A stretch of DNA of 64,000 nucleotides from Peromyscus leucopus. Its lineage: Eukaryota; Chordata; Mammalia; Rodentia; Cricetidae. The DNA lies in NCBI RefSeq assembly GCF_004664715.2, contig NC_051066.1:82237735-82301734 (forward strand). Direction: 5' to 3'. A program made the position numbers and the translations under genes. The notes beneath the pieces were generated by a model. It was not told the DNA's origin. It worked only from the letters and a program-made list of their open reading frames with translations, and made no database searches. Position 1 is the first letter of the stretch; each line of letters begins with the position of its first letter. Shown here piece by piece: positions 55,263-64,000 of this stretch.

Positions 55263-55794
55263 GCACATGTACACTACAAGGAAAAGAAGCTTTTTACTAA
55301 TGAGAATAAGAATAAGAATGACAACAACTGTCTAAGAGAAGCCGGAGCTTGTTTCTGCTAGCTCTTATTAGACTGAAAATTTTATGTTAGTGGTCTAACA
55401 CAATAATTTCCCCGCCAGTGACTTCTCTCCTGACATGTCATTATGCAAGAGAGCCTTGTACAATTCTCATCTCACTCATTTGTTGAGTTTCCCTTCAACC
55501 TTGCCATCCTCTGCTAACTCTACTTGTTCTGCAGTGGTAACGAAAACATCTAATATTTACCAAGAGCTTACTACCTGCTACCCAGGGCACAATTTCCCTA
55601 TTGATGCCACTTCTCTTCTTCCTTTTGACTTTCTACGATGCTGATGCCTGTTTCACTCTACAATTTAATTATATACTGCTGAATACATTAATTGTAGACT
55701 GCCGTGCACCTGCTTTAAAGATTCTTTATAACATTTACTACTTGTGTAGTTCATTCCACTGAGGTAGTACCATGTCTAATCTTCATTAAAGTAA
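55263..55794. other. anonymous DNA
   Basis: No repeat or exon recognised with confidence. Confidence 0.4.
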
Positions 55795-55970
55795 TCACCA
55801 TGGGCTAGGAACTGAGCTAAACATTGAGATTTTCTCTTTGAATCCTCACACTAATTCTTCAATTTGTGGATTTCTATTGTCCTCACTTCTCACAGAGGAA
55901 GAAATTAGAGCTTAGAGTTGTTAAGCTATTTGCCCATGGTCTTTAGGTAATGGAATGAGAATTTGGGTGA
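55795..55970 (-). mobile_element. MIR SINE, antisense
   Basis: GGCTAGGAACTGAGCTAAAC, GTGGATTTCTATTGTCCTCAC, CACAGAGGAAGAAATTAGAGC and GTTAAGCTATTTGCCCATGG are the antisense MIR order. Confidence 0.75.
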
Positions 55971-56149
55971 AGGACATGAAACTTTGCAGGGCACCTACAC
56001 ACATCTTGTTTAGCATTTGCTGTTGCAGGAAGGTCACATTGGGTAGTCTTTTGAGTCTAGGTGGAGTTGAAATGGTATAAGGCTGTACTTCCCTTTTCCA
56101 CAGTTGCTTGTTATCATTTTGCTAAGTTTTTGGATTGAATGAAAGTTTT

Positions 56150-56329
56150 GTCTTATTTTTTCTTTCTTTTATTCTTCCTTTTTAAATACACTTTAAAATT
56201 AAAATATCATTATATTATCCCCTTCCCTTTATTTTCCCTAATCTCACACTCTTTAGCCTTTCTCTCAAGTCTATGGCTATTGTCTTTGATTATTATTGAT
56301 ATATATATGTATATATCATATATGTATTA

Positions 56330-56372
<43 letters not shown>

Positions 56373-56580
56373 CAAATATGTAAACACAACCCACCAGGTC
56401 CAGTTTCATTGTTTGTGTGTATATGATTTTCTGGGATGACCACTTCATATTGGATAACCAATTAGGGGGCTCATCCCTGGAAGGGTTTAATTCTCCCTTG
56501 CTCAGCAATCATTATTGTCTGTAGTTCTTTGTCTAGGGGTGGGGTATTGAGAGATTTTTTCCCCCTCTTCCCCATTAGTA
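56150..56580 (-). mobile_element. older L1 3' UTR, antisense, with AT tract
   Basis: CCCCTTCCCTTTATTTTCCC, an AT tract at 56299-56369, then GGGATGACCACTTCATATTGG, ATAACCAATTAGGGGGCTC and CTGTAGTTCTTTGTCTAGGG follow the antisense order of an older rodent L1 3' UTR. Confidence 0.7.
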
Positions 56581-56582
56581 TG

Positions 56583-57185
56583 TGTGGTAGTTTGGATAAT
56601 AATGGTCCCCAAAAGCAGAGCATAGTGGTGCACACCTTCCTTTAGTTCCAGCACTCTGGAGGCAGAGGCAGGTAGATATCTGAGTTTGAGGCCGCTCTGG
56701 TCTACAGAGCTATTTCTAGGACAGCCAGGGCTACATGGAGAAACTGTCTTTAAAAACCAACCAGCCAACCAAACAAACAAATAACCAAAAAAGAATGGCC
56801 CCTATAGGCTCGCATATTTTTTCCATATATTTGATTGCTTAGTTACTAGGTAGTGGAACTATTTGAAAAGACTAAAAGGATTAGATTAGGAGGTAAGGCC
56901 TTATTGGAGTAGGTGTGACCTTGTTGGAGGAAGTGTGTCACTGGGAGTGGCCATTAATGTTTCAGAAGCCCAAGCCAAGACTAGTCTCTCTCTCTGCCTG
57001 TATATCAGGATGTAACCTTCAGCTTCTGCTCCAGCACCTGCCTGTGAGCTGCCATGCTCCCAACCATGCTGATAACAGACTAACCCTTTAAAACTGTAAA
57101 CAAGTTCCCCAACTAATGTGTTTGCTTATAAGAGTTGCAATGGTTATGATTCCTCTTCACAGCAATAGAACAGTGACTAAGACAA
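56583..57185 (+). mobile_element. hAT-like rodent repeat split by B1 (name tentative)
   Basis: Left part GTGTGGTAGTTTGGATAATA and right part GGCCCCTATAGGCTCGCATA, GGTGTGACCTTGTTGGAGGA, AGTGTGTCACTGGGAGTGG, CCATGCTGATAACAGACTAAC and CACAGCAATAGAACAGTGAC are one rodent repeat in sense order. I believe it is a non-autonomous hAT (URR1 group). The B1 at 56611-56793 interrupts it. Confidence 0.7.
56611..56793 (+). mobile_element. B1 SINE nested in hAT-like repeat
   Basis: AGCATAGTGGTGCACACCTT, CAGCACTCTGGAGGCAGAGG, CAGGGCTACATGGAGAAACTG and a CAAA tail. Flanked by AATGGTCCCC (56601-56610) and AATGGCCCCT (56794-56803), 8 of 10. Its right end (GGACAGCCAGGGCTAC) differs from the young B1s at 8.6 and 49.3 kb, so it is an older subfamily. 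Confidence 0.9.
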
Positions 57186-57465
57186 CGTGTACACAGATAT
57201 TGTCATTGTTCAGGTTTTGTTTGGATAGGCATTTCTAGGAGACATAATCTTATAGCAGATTTCCTGGTAGCCTGGCTCTTAACATCTTCCAGCTCCGCTC
57301 TCCCGTGATGTTTCCTGAACCATGGCCACACACAGGAGCTACATTACAGACATATCTGTTGGGCCAGAGCTCGTCACTATCCATCGATCTCTGCCTCGTG
57401 TCCAGTTGTGTATTTTGGAAATCGTCTTATTTCTAACGTATTGCATGATCTCAATGATTCCGTAC
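57186..57465. other. anonymous DNA
   Basis: No repeat or exon recognised. Confidence 0.4.
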
Positions 57466-57585
57466 GACTGGCAAGACGGCTCAGCAGGTGAAGGTTCTTG
57501 CCACCAAGTCTGACAACTTGGGTTCAATACCCAGGGTCCACAGGGTGAAAGAACTCACCTCACTCCTTCTGGTTGTTCTCTGATA

Positions 57586-57638
<53 letters not shown>

Positions 57639-57690
57639 TGTCTCACATGTGCACCTACACACAAATACAGATGTACAATAAGAAAAGATG
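57466..57690 (+). mobile_element. B2 SINE with (GT)n
   Basis: GGCAAGACGGCTCAGCAGGTG (A-box region), AACTTGGGTTCAATACCCAG (B-box region), AGAACTCACCTCACTCCTTC, then (GT)24 at 57589-57637, CACATGTGCACCTACACAC and an AAGAAAAG tail. The box sequences make it look tRNA-like, but it is a SINE. Confidence 0.88.
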
Positions 57691-59127
57691 CTTTAAAAAC
57701 AAGTAATTTTGTAGCTATTAGTTCTATTCTGCTCCCAAACAAGACATTTATTCTAACACCCTTTGCAATGCAAAATGCATAAGGCAAGGGAAGGGGCCCA
57801 AATGAACACAAACTACTCCCTCATCTTACCACCACTCCCACCTTTAAAAGATGCTCTTTAAAAGACTACAAAGGGAGTCAAAGAAAGCAGCATAAACAAT
57901 TTTTCTTCTTGAAAATATAGAGTTCATAAGATGGCATCGAGCTGCATATCTTTGGTTGGGGACTTAGAATGGAAAGAAATGTAGACTAATCCTGTGACCA
58001 AGCTGTGAGTGGGAAGGGAGAAACACACGGTTGTTTAAGAGTTTCTGCGACTCCTTTGTGCTCTGTTCTTCAACAATGGAAGTTCAAACCATGCTCTCTT
58101 GCCATTTATTTCCTTTCCCCAAAGGAAAGCAGATGTTAAGATGAAAGAAATCTAATGCCTGCACCACCCTTACACAGCTGATATGCAGTTTGCATTTACT
58201 GGAATGGGAAAAAGAAAAAAAAAAGTAACCAAGTTCAGAAAGACATCATTCTGCTCTTTCTGACTATGATTTTGGCTTAATTTGTTAGTATTCATTTGAT
58301 TACTTGGGGACAACTAGGCTTCTTTGCATTTACCTTTAATGAACAGGTTTACACTATCCCTCTGTCCTAATGACAAAATCTCTAATTATTATATTAAAGA
58401 GCATTAAAATTTCCATTTGAATTAACAATCCAACTTGGCAGATTAAATAATAAAATACACTCATGGTGTTATAAAAAGGTTTACTATGTCTTATAGGCCT
58501 CTGGAATAGAATACATTTGCTTACAGCATTCATTTAGTTTTAAACAGCTAAGGTGACAATGGTTCACTTTCATTTATGACAACTTACCTATTAGTACAAT
58601 CTCCTTCTAGAATTTTATAGCTTTATTGAGTCATAAAAACTTTATGATGAGGCTACTGTTTCAATGCCCAGGAAGATGAATAGGAAATTAAGAATGAAAT
58701 TATGTGTGTTCCCAAAGTCATAATCTACTGAAGGACACAGGCAGGGTGGGACCCCAGCACTTAAGTACACTGGCAAGTGCACTGTCTTCTCCAGCAGTAC
58801 CTGACAACCTGGGCCCTTTCTGAGTAAGCAGTCTCTATAAAAAGCAAAGGAACAGTTGGGTTCTCTCCTAGAAAGTAGCAATGGTGAAGAAATGCTGTCA
58901 CTCTTCAGAGCCATCCTGAACTAGTGCATTTCCAGACAAGACTCACCTACATTCTTTGTTAGCCCACAAATTCCTAAGTGGCTTTATATGCCTCTAGGAG
59001 TCTTAGAGCCTCCTTTGTTTTCTTTCATGCTTTCTCGTTAGCAAGTGAGCATTCTATTGCAGGGATCTAGAGAAAATATTCCCCTCGTCTGGCACAATCT
59101 CTTTCAGGTTTGCTCCCGTAACTTACA
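57691..59127. other. anonymous single-copy DNA
   Basis: The longest stretch (1.4 kb) with no recognisable repeat in the right half of the window. AT-rich blocks with TAAT cores occur at 58240-58560. A 90-codon minus frame at 58642-58914 shows no motif. A candidate for conservation testing only. Confidence 0.4.
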
Positions 59128-59138
59128 TAGGACTGGGC

Positions 59139-59144
<6 letters not shown>

Positions 59145-59169
<25 letters not shown>

Positions 59170-59878
59170 AATTTAAAAGGTTTTTTTTTCCATTTTGCAT
59201 ACTAACCACAGTTTCCCCCCCCATCCCCAATCCATTTCTCAGAGAGGGTAAGGCCCACCCATGAGGAGTCAACAAAGTCCGGCATATCAAGTTGAGGCAG
59301 GACCAAGCCCCTCACCCCTGTATCAAGGCTGAGCAAGGTATTCCTCCACAGGGATTGGGCTCCAAAAAGCCAGTTCATATCCTAGGTCCTGGTCCCACTG
59401 CCAGTTCCTCCTCTCTCTCTTGGACTGGACTCTGGGAGCTCCACCCAGTTCTTAGCTGTGGATCTCTGTTTCTGCTTCCATCAGTTACTGGATGACGGTT
59501 CCATGATGACAATTTGTGTAGTTATTGATCTTAATACAGGGTAAGGACAATTCAGGGTCCCTCTCCACTATTGCTTGGAGTCTTAGCTGGGCTCATCCTT
59601 GTGGGCTCCTGGGAATTTCCCTAGCACTAGGTTTCTCCCTAACTCCATAATAGCTCCCTCTTTCAAGAAATCTTTCCTTGCTCTCCCTTTCTGTCCCTCT
59701 CCCAACTCGACCATCCCATTCTCTCATGTTCTCTTCCTAACCTTCCCTTACCTCCCTCCCCCAGGCTCCCAATTTACTCAGGAGATCTTATCTATTTCCT
59801 CTTCTTAGGGGGATCCATGCATGTCGCTCTTAGGATCCTCCTTGTTACTTAGCTTCTCTGGGATTGTGAACTGTAGCC
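59145..59878 (-). mobile_element. L1 3' UTR, antisense, with 17-bp TSD
   Basis: T-rich start (reverse of the tail), CATACTAACCACAGTTTCCC, GGCATATCAAGTTGAGGCAGG, GGCTCATCCTTGTGGGCTCC and ending GATCCTCCTTGTTACTTAGC. About 0.73 kb of 3' UTR. Flanks TAGGACTGGGCTTTCTT (59128-59144) and TAGGACCAGGCTTTCTT (59879-59895) agree at 15 of 17. Confidence 0.93.
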
Positions 59879-60139
59879 TAGGACCAGGCTTTCTTGTTGT
59901 AGTAACTTTTCCATGTTCAGGGAAGGTTCCCTGGAGGCCTCTGCTGTAACCCAGTGGTGAGCTTGATTCCTAAACTTGTGTTATGAGTGCTTGTGCATGG
60001 GAAGTACCATAAGGATGTGACTTGGAGTCTTTTGGTGCTGGCTTTGTCGTTGGACTGCTTGCTTATTTCTGTAAAGGAATGAATGATTAATGGAAAGTAT
60101 GTGTGTATCAGGTAAAAGATACTAGGTACACTGGTTTGT

Positions 60140-60410
60140 TAGTCTTCTGTGTGTGTTTTTGTGTGTATTTTGGAGAGAGGGTGGGTAGGCATGTGCAGGT
60201 GGGTGAAAGTGTCAATGTTAAAGGGTGAAGGGTACCTTTACACCCTTCCATGGATGTGCTTGTGGAGGCCAAGGGGAGAAATCACATGTCCTCTTCTTAC
60301 TCATCACCTTATTATATTTTAGATAGGATCTCTCCCTGAGCCCAATGCTCATTGGTTTTGCTAGATTGGCAGCCAGGAACTGCTTCTCATCCCAGGATTC
60401 TTCTGTTTTA
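60140..60410 (-). mobile_element. B4-type SINE, antisense (diverged)
   Basis: TGTGCTTGTGGAGGCCAAGG, TTTTAGATAGGATCTCTCCC and TCATTGGTTTTGCTAGATTGG keep the antisense B4 order. Confidence 0.65.
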
Positions 60411-61379
60411 ATCCCTCAGTCCACGCTCTAGCACTGGTCTGTAGTACTCTGCATCCAGAACTGGCTTCTTCCATGAGTGCTGGGTAGACAAGCTGAGTTC
60501 CTCATCACTCTTAACCTCCTGTGCGAGCTCTTTAACACCAGCATTTTGAACTTTAATCAGCTAGGAACCTGTAAACACTAGGCAGAGAACAGTGCACATC
60601 TGTGCTTGTGAGACTCACTCTGAAATGTTAGAATGTTGCTCATAAGCTCCCCCTTATGTGTATGCCTGTCATTCAAAAGCCTTTACCTTTCACCTTTTAC
60701 TGTGTGTATGTTCTTACTTTATGTACAGATGCCATTTTCAAATTTGACTGGAAAGGATAGGATTTCTATTCTGACAGATTTAGAAATAAATAGTTATTTA
60801 CATATACTAAATATTTAAAAAATTCTCAGGAATTAAAGAAATGAAATTACTAAGATTGTTAGTATGTTAAAATTTGAAGTTATCCTTAGAGAGACCAACT
60901 CACATATAGATTTCAAGTTCATATAATTTAGGCAAATAGTTGGCAAATAAGATTTTAAAGTTTTAATTTAATAGGAACAGCTGCCTTCTCTGACTTGCAT
61001 TAAATATAACACTAATATACCTTTATTATTTTTGCATATGTGTTTTCTAAATGTACATAGGTTTACTGGTAAATATGGTAATATTTCATCTTAGTGTTGA
61101 AGATATGAAAATTATACATTATATTTAAAAATCAGACCATTATTTCAAAATACTTATTTCATAAGTAGTTATATTCCTTAGTATGCTAACTAAAAGGCAA
61201 TTTCTAAGATCTTTAGGAGGCAAAACTTAGACTGATATTAAATAGTCATTTATTAGATATAGATTAGATTCAAGTAACAGAATATTGAAATAGTATTTTT
61301 GTATCACAGTTTTACATTTATATACTTTTGCTTTTTACCCTCATATGCTATAGGCAGACTATATGCTTGGGCCTTGAAG
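60411..61379. other. anonymous AT-rich DNA
   Basis: No repeat or exon recognised. Confidence 0.4.
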
Positions 61380-61660
61380 TAGTTACGTTCATTGTTGTGA
61401 GCAAATACCTGCCCAGTAAGAAAAGGTTTATTTTAACCCACAGTTCGAGGGTACAGTCAGCACAGCTGGAAAGGCATGGTTGTCAGGGTGACTCTCAGCA
61501 GCAACATGATGCTCACACCTGAGCAGATCAGGCCTCAGCTGTAGATCCCAGAACATGGATTGCGATGCCATATTCAGGGTGGGTATTGTCTCTATGGAAA
61601 GACACAGGTACAGATGGAGAGGTGTTTCACTGATTCCATAATCTAAATAGGTTGACAATA
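61380..61660 (-). mobile_element. URR1-like repeat, antisense (diverged)
   Basis: TAAGAAAAGGTTTATTTTAAC, CCACAGTTCGAGGGTACAGTC and GCTGGAAAGGCATGGTTGTC match the antisense order of the 6155-6535 family. Confidence 0.5.
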
Positions 61661-62187
61661 ATATATAACTATCCTAGCTTATTAGTGAATGTGTTCATTT
61701 TTGCTGGTTTGAGGAATTATGTTCTCTGGAAAGTATATAACAAATTTGTTGCATAAGAACTTCATCTGCCATGGATAATGCTCGTTAAAGTTAAGCACTT
61801 TATTGTCAAATGCTATATCACTCTATAGCTAGAATTTAGACTTGTCCTCTGTTAAAGTGATGTCATTTTTAGATTATTGACTTGGTTCTTAGGGTTGTTT
61901 TTATGGTGACTTTAGTATGTCTTTATTATCACTTAGGCTGCAGAGGCAAGCATAACTGTGCACAGCATCACCAAGAGTATCTATCTACACACTAGCTGGG
62001 GAGCTTCAATGCCCTTAAACAAGGGTGTTGTATAATGGAAGATTTCTGAATTGCACGATGCATCAAACTAGTTGCACCGAGTTTAGCAACTGACTCTTGT
62101 AGACTTCTATGTGAGTATTTGTCTTTGTCATACTCAGCATCCATCTTTTATATGGAGCTCTGAATCAATAATCTCTGTTATGACCTT

Positions 62188-62189
<2 letters not shown>
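61661..62189. other. anonymous DNA
   Basis: No repeat or exon recognised. Confidence 0.4.
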
Positions 62190-62236
<47 letters not shown>

Positions 62237-62549
62237 GTGTGCACGCAAGTACAGATGTGCACATGCTACAGAATGTGTAGTGAGGTCAAAGGTCAACTTT
62301 AAGTGTCAGGCCTCAGCTTGCACCTTTCTTAAAATACAAGGTCTTTACTCTTGTTCACTGTTGTATATTCTAGGCTATCTGGCCCTGGGATTCTCTTGTC
62401 CCAGTTTTACAACTCCTTACAAGAGTGTTCTGGGATTAAAAACATGCACACTACCACATCTGGCTTTTTATGGGGGTTTGAGGACATGAATCCAGGTAGT
62501 CAAGTTTGCACAGAAAGAGCATTATCCACAGAGCCATCTCTCCAGCCCT
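62190..62549 (-). mobile_element. B4-type SINE, antisense, with (GT)22
   Basis: (GT)n at 62190-62234, GTAGTGAGGTCAAAGGTCAAC, TTCTGGGATTAAAAACATGC, TGGGGGTTTGAGGACATGAA and CACAGAGCCATCTCTCCAGC in antisense B4 order. Confidence 0.82.
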
Positions 62550-62865
62550 GCTATGACCTTTCAACAGATGGCTCAATGAGGTCTAAAGAAATAATGACAA
62601 CAAAAATCACTCAGAATATCTTTAATCATTCTTCACCCAACATAGAAACCCAAACACCAGCCTATCCTTGCATGTTCTAAGATTCGTTCCCATACTTTCC
62701 CCAGCTTATAACCATGGTGAGATCCTTATCACCATCTATATAAACTTAGGTCCCTCACCATTTCTTTGAGACTTTCATTATTCATTAATGAATATTCTCT
62801 ATATAATTTAAATAAAATAATTTCAATTGTCAGATACATTTGTTTCTCATTTTTTTGTGATTCAA
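62550..62865. other. anonymous DNA
   Basis: No repeat or exon recognised. Confidence 0.4.
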
Positions 62866-62998
62866 TTTTCTTTTTTTTAACTTTTCCTTTATTAAGAATT
62901 TTTTGTTTATTTTACATACCAACCACAGATCCCCCTCTCATCGCTCCTCCCACTCCCCCAGTCTTACCCCCAACCCTTCCTTTAGTTCTCATAGATTT
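62866..62998 (-). mobile_element. L1 3' end, antisense
   Basis: TTTACATACCAACCACAGATC, CCCCTCTCATCGCTCCTCCC and CCCAACCCTTCCTTTAGTTC match the antisense of the 3' UTR end seen at 37167 and 50992. Confidence 0.75.
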
Positions 62999-63044
62999 CT
63001 TATAATAGATACATAGTAATCTGCTTTAAAGTTTCACTTATTTA

Positions 63045-63190
63045 CTGAGACTGGATCTCACTTGTTGCAATGCTGGCCTTATACTCACTGTGTTACTCAG
63101 ACTAGCTTCAAACTCATGCATGATCCATCTATCTCAGCCTTTCAAGCACTGATAAATAATTTTAGAGATTTCATGACTACACCTGGATCT
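63045..63190 (-). mobile_element. degenerate antisense B1-like SINE
   Basis: GAGACTGGATCTCACTTGTTG, AGACTAGCTTCAAACTCATGC and CTCAGCCTTTCAAGCACTG keep the antisense B1 order. Confidence 0.6.
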
Positions 63191-63657
63191 GTCTATCATT
63201 ATCCTTTATTAGCATTGAGCACTACTTTTGGAAAATGTAAGAAATTTATGTTTTTTTAATTTATGATTTCTGCCTCATAAGTGATGAGATTTTGGAATTT
63301 TATAGTCTGTATTTTTGCTCTGTTGAGCTGTATTTCACCAGAAAGGGCATAAAAGAGTCACATTATTCTTTCCACACATTATGTTCAACAGAGGAAATAT
63401 CCAACAAGTTACGCTACAGTAAGTGTATGACTCTATTTTTCTTGAATCCTAAAACCAGAGCCAAAGTCTTTTACTTGATGGATGGGTATTTTTGTGAATA
63501 GGAAAATTAATTGCATTGTTAAATAGAAGCACTGTGGCTTTATTGAACAAGTCTGAAGCACATGGCCAGACCACTAGCTGTACATGCATTAGTAATGACA
63601 GAAGACCATATAAACAAGAGCATCCTTGAAAAGCACACTAAACATTTTGTTTGAGTC
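63191..63657. other. anonymous DNA
   Basis: No repeat or exon recognised. Confidence 0.4.
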
Positions 63658-63843
63658 CAGTGGTTCTCAACCTGGGGGTGAATGACCCTTTCGCAGGGGT
63701 CACTGCATATCACATTTACATTTTACATTTATTTACATTATGATTCATAACAGTAGCAATGAAATAATTTTATGGTTAGAAGTCAGTACAACATGAGGAA
63801 CTGTATTAAAGGGTTGCAGCATTAGGAAGGTTGAGAATCCCTG
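63658..63843 (+). mobile_element. hAT-Charlie-type non-autonomous element
   Basis: Terminal inverted repeats CAGTGGTTCTCAACCTGG and AAGGTTGAGAATCCCTG, with TTACATTATGATTCATAACA and CATGAGGAACTGTATTAAAGG between them, the known pattern of an abundant rodent element. No clear 8-bp duplication. Too short to encode transposase. Confidence 0.85.
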
Positions 63844-64000
63844 CAACAAGTCATTCAGTGTTACCAAAAATCATGCTCAATCCTGTGTAAGCTGGCACTA
63901 AGTCTTGCTCACTTACTGCCATCTGATGGCCCTGTAAAGATTGGTATGACACTGTAACTAAGAGTCTCTTGTTCTCTTACATTTCTAAGTCTTTCAATGC

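Noticed and set aside
57466..57540. tRNA-like A and B boxes
   Set aside because: They belong to a B2 SINE, which derives from a tRNA gene but has no cloverleaf 3' half. The same holds for the ID elements at 6720 and 41044.
63650..63852. 8-bp duplication at the hAT-Charlie element
   Set aside because: TTTGAGTC and AACAAGTC agree only in the last bases and would need an altered element end.

Overview
This is rodent nuclear DNA, most likely from a cricetid (deer mouse, vole, hamster or woodrat type). The evidence is the repeat set. Rodent-only SINEs (B1, B2/B3, B4, ID) and rodent L1 3' ends occur throughout, and the young B1 at 8596-8766 has the 'AGGAAAGGCGCAAAGCTAC' right end that I associate with cricetids. 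Repeat names are given by eye; none was checked against a library. I found no protein-coding exon, tRNA, rRNA or recognisable ncRNA gene. The open frames present are short and lie in microsatellites, LTRs, SINEs or L1 debris, so the window is best read as intergenic or deep intronic DNA. Layout: 0.4-2.9 kb holds a GC-rich retroposon-like unit built of about 0.24-kb tandem modules and interrupted by a solo LTR; a diverged inverted relative lies at 50.2-50.9 kb. From 4 to 13 kb there are old SINEs, an LTR carrying a young nested B1, and a head-to-head pair of LTRs, one of which splits a B3 SINE. At 13.5-14.1 kb a 51-bp segment is duplicated around an old DNA-transposon-like repeat. A 5'-truncated L1 with a readable ORF2 C-terminus fills 14.7-16.7 kb, and L1 debris continues to 22.6 kb, where one copy has the inverted (twin-primed) structure and target-site duplications. 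The 3' third of an endogenous retrovirus with its 3' LTR fills 23.5-25.8 kb. An intact LTR with a perfect 6-bp target duplication is at 27.5-28.0 kb. Two old L1 copies, one holding a B1-like insert and the other a B2, lie at 29.2-31.3 kb. The 31.6-37.1 kb stretch is mostly anonymous, with large pyrimidine and purine tracts. Two more LTRs are at 38.1 and 38.9 kb, and a further L1 with an internal ORF2 deletion at 45.8-47.5 kb. From 49 kb to the end the window is a mosaic of L1 3' ends, SINEs and older mammalian repeats. No gene-to-gene cooperation can be described. What the window records is a history of nested insertions, much of it datable from target-site duplications visible in the sequence. 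I saw no evidence of a new gene system. The most informative items are an LTR family with B1-derived modules just upstream of its TATA box, the twin-primed L1, the 72-bp palindrome array in the retrovirus remnant, and the 51-bp duplication.
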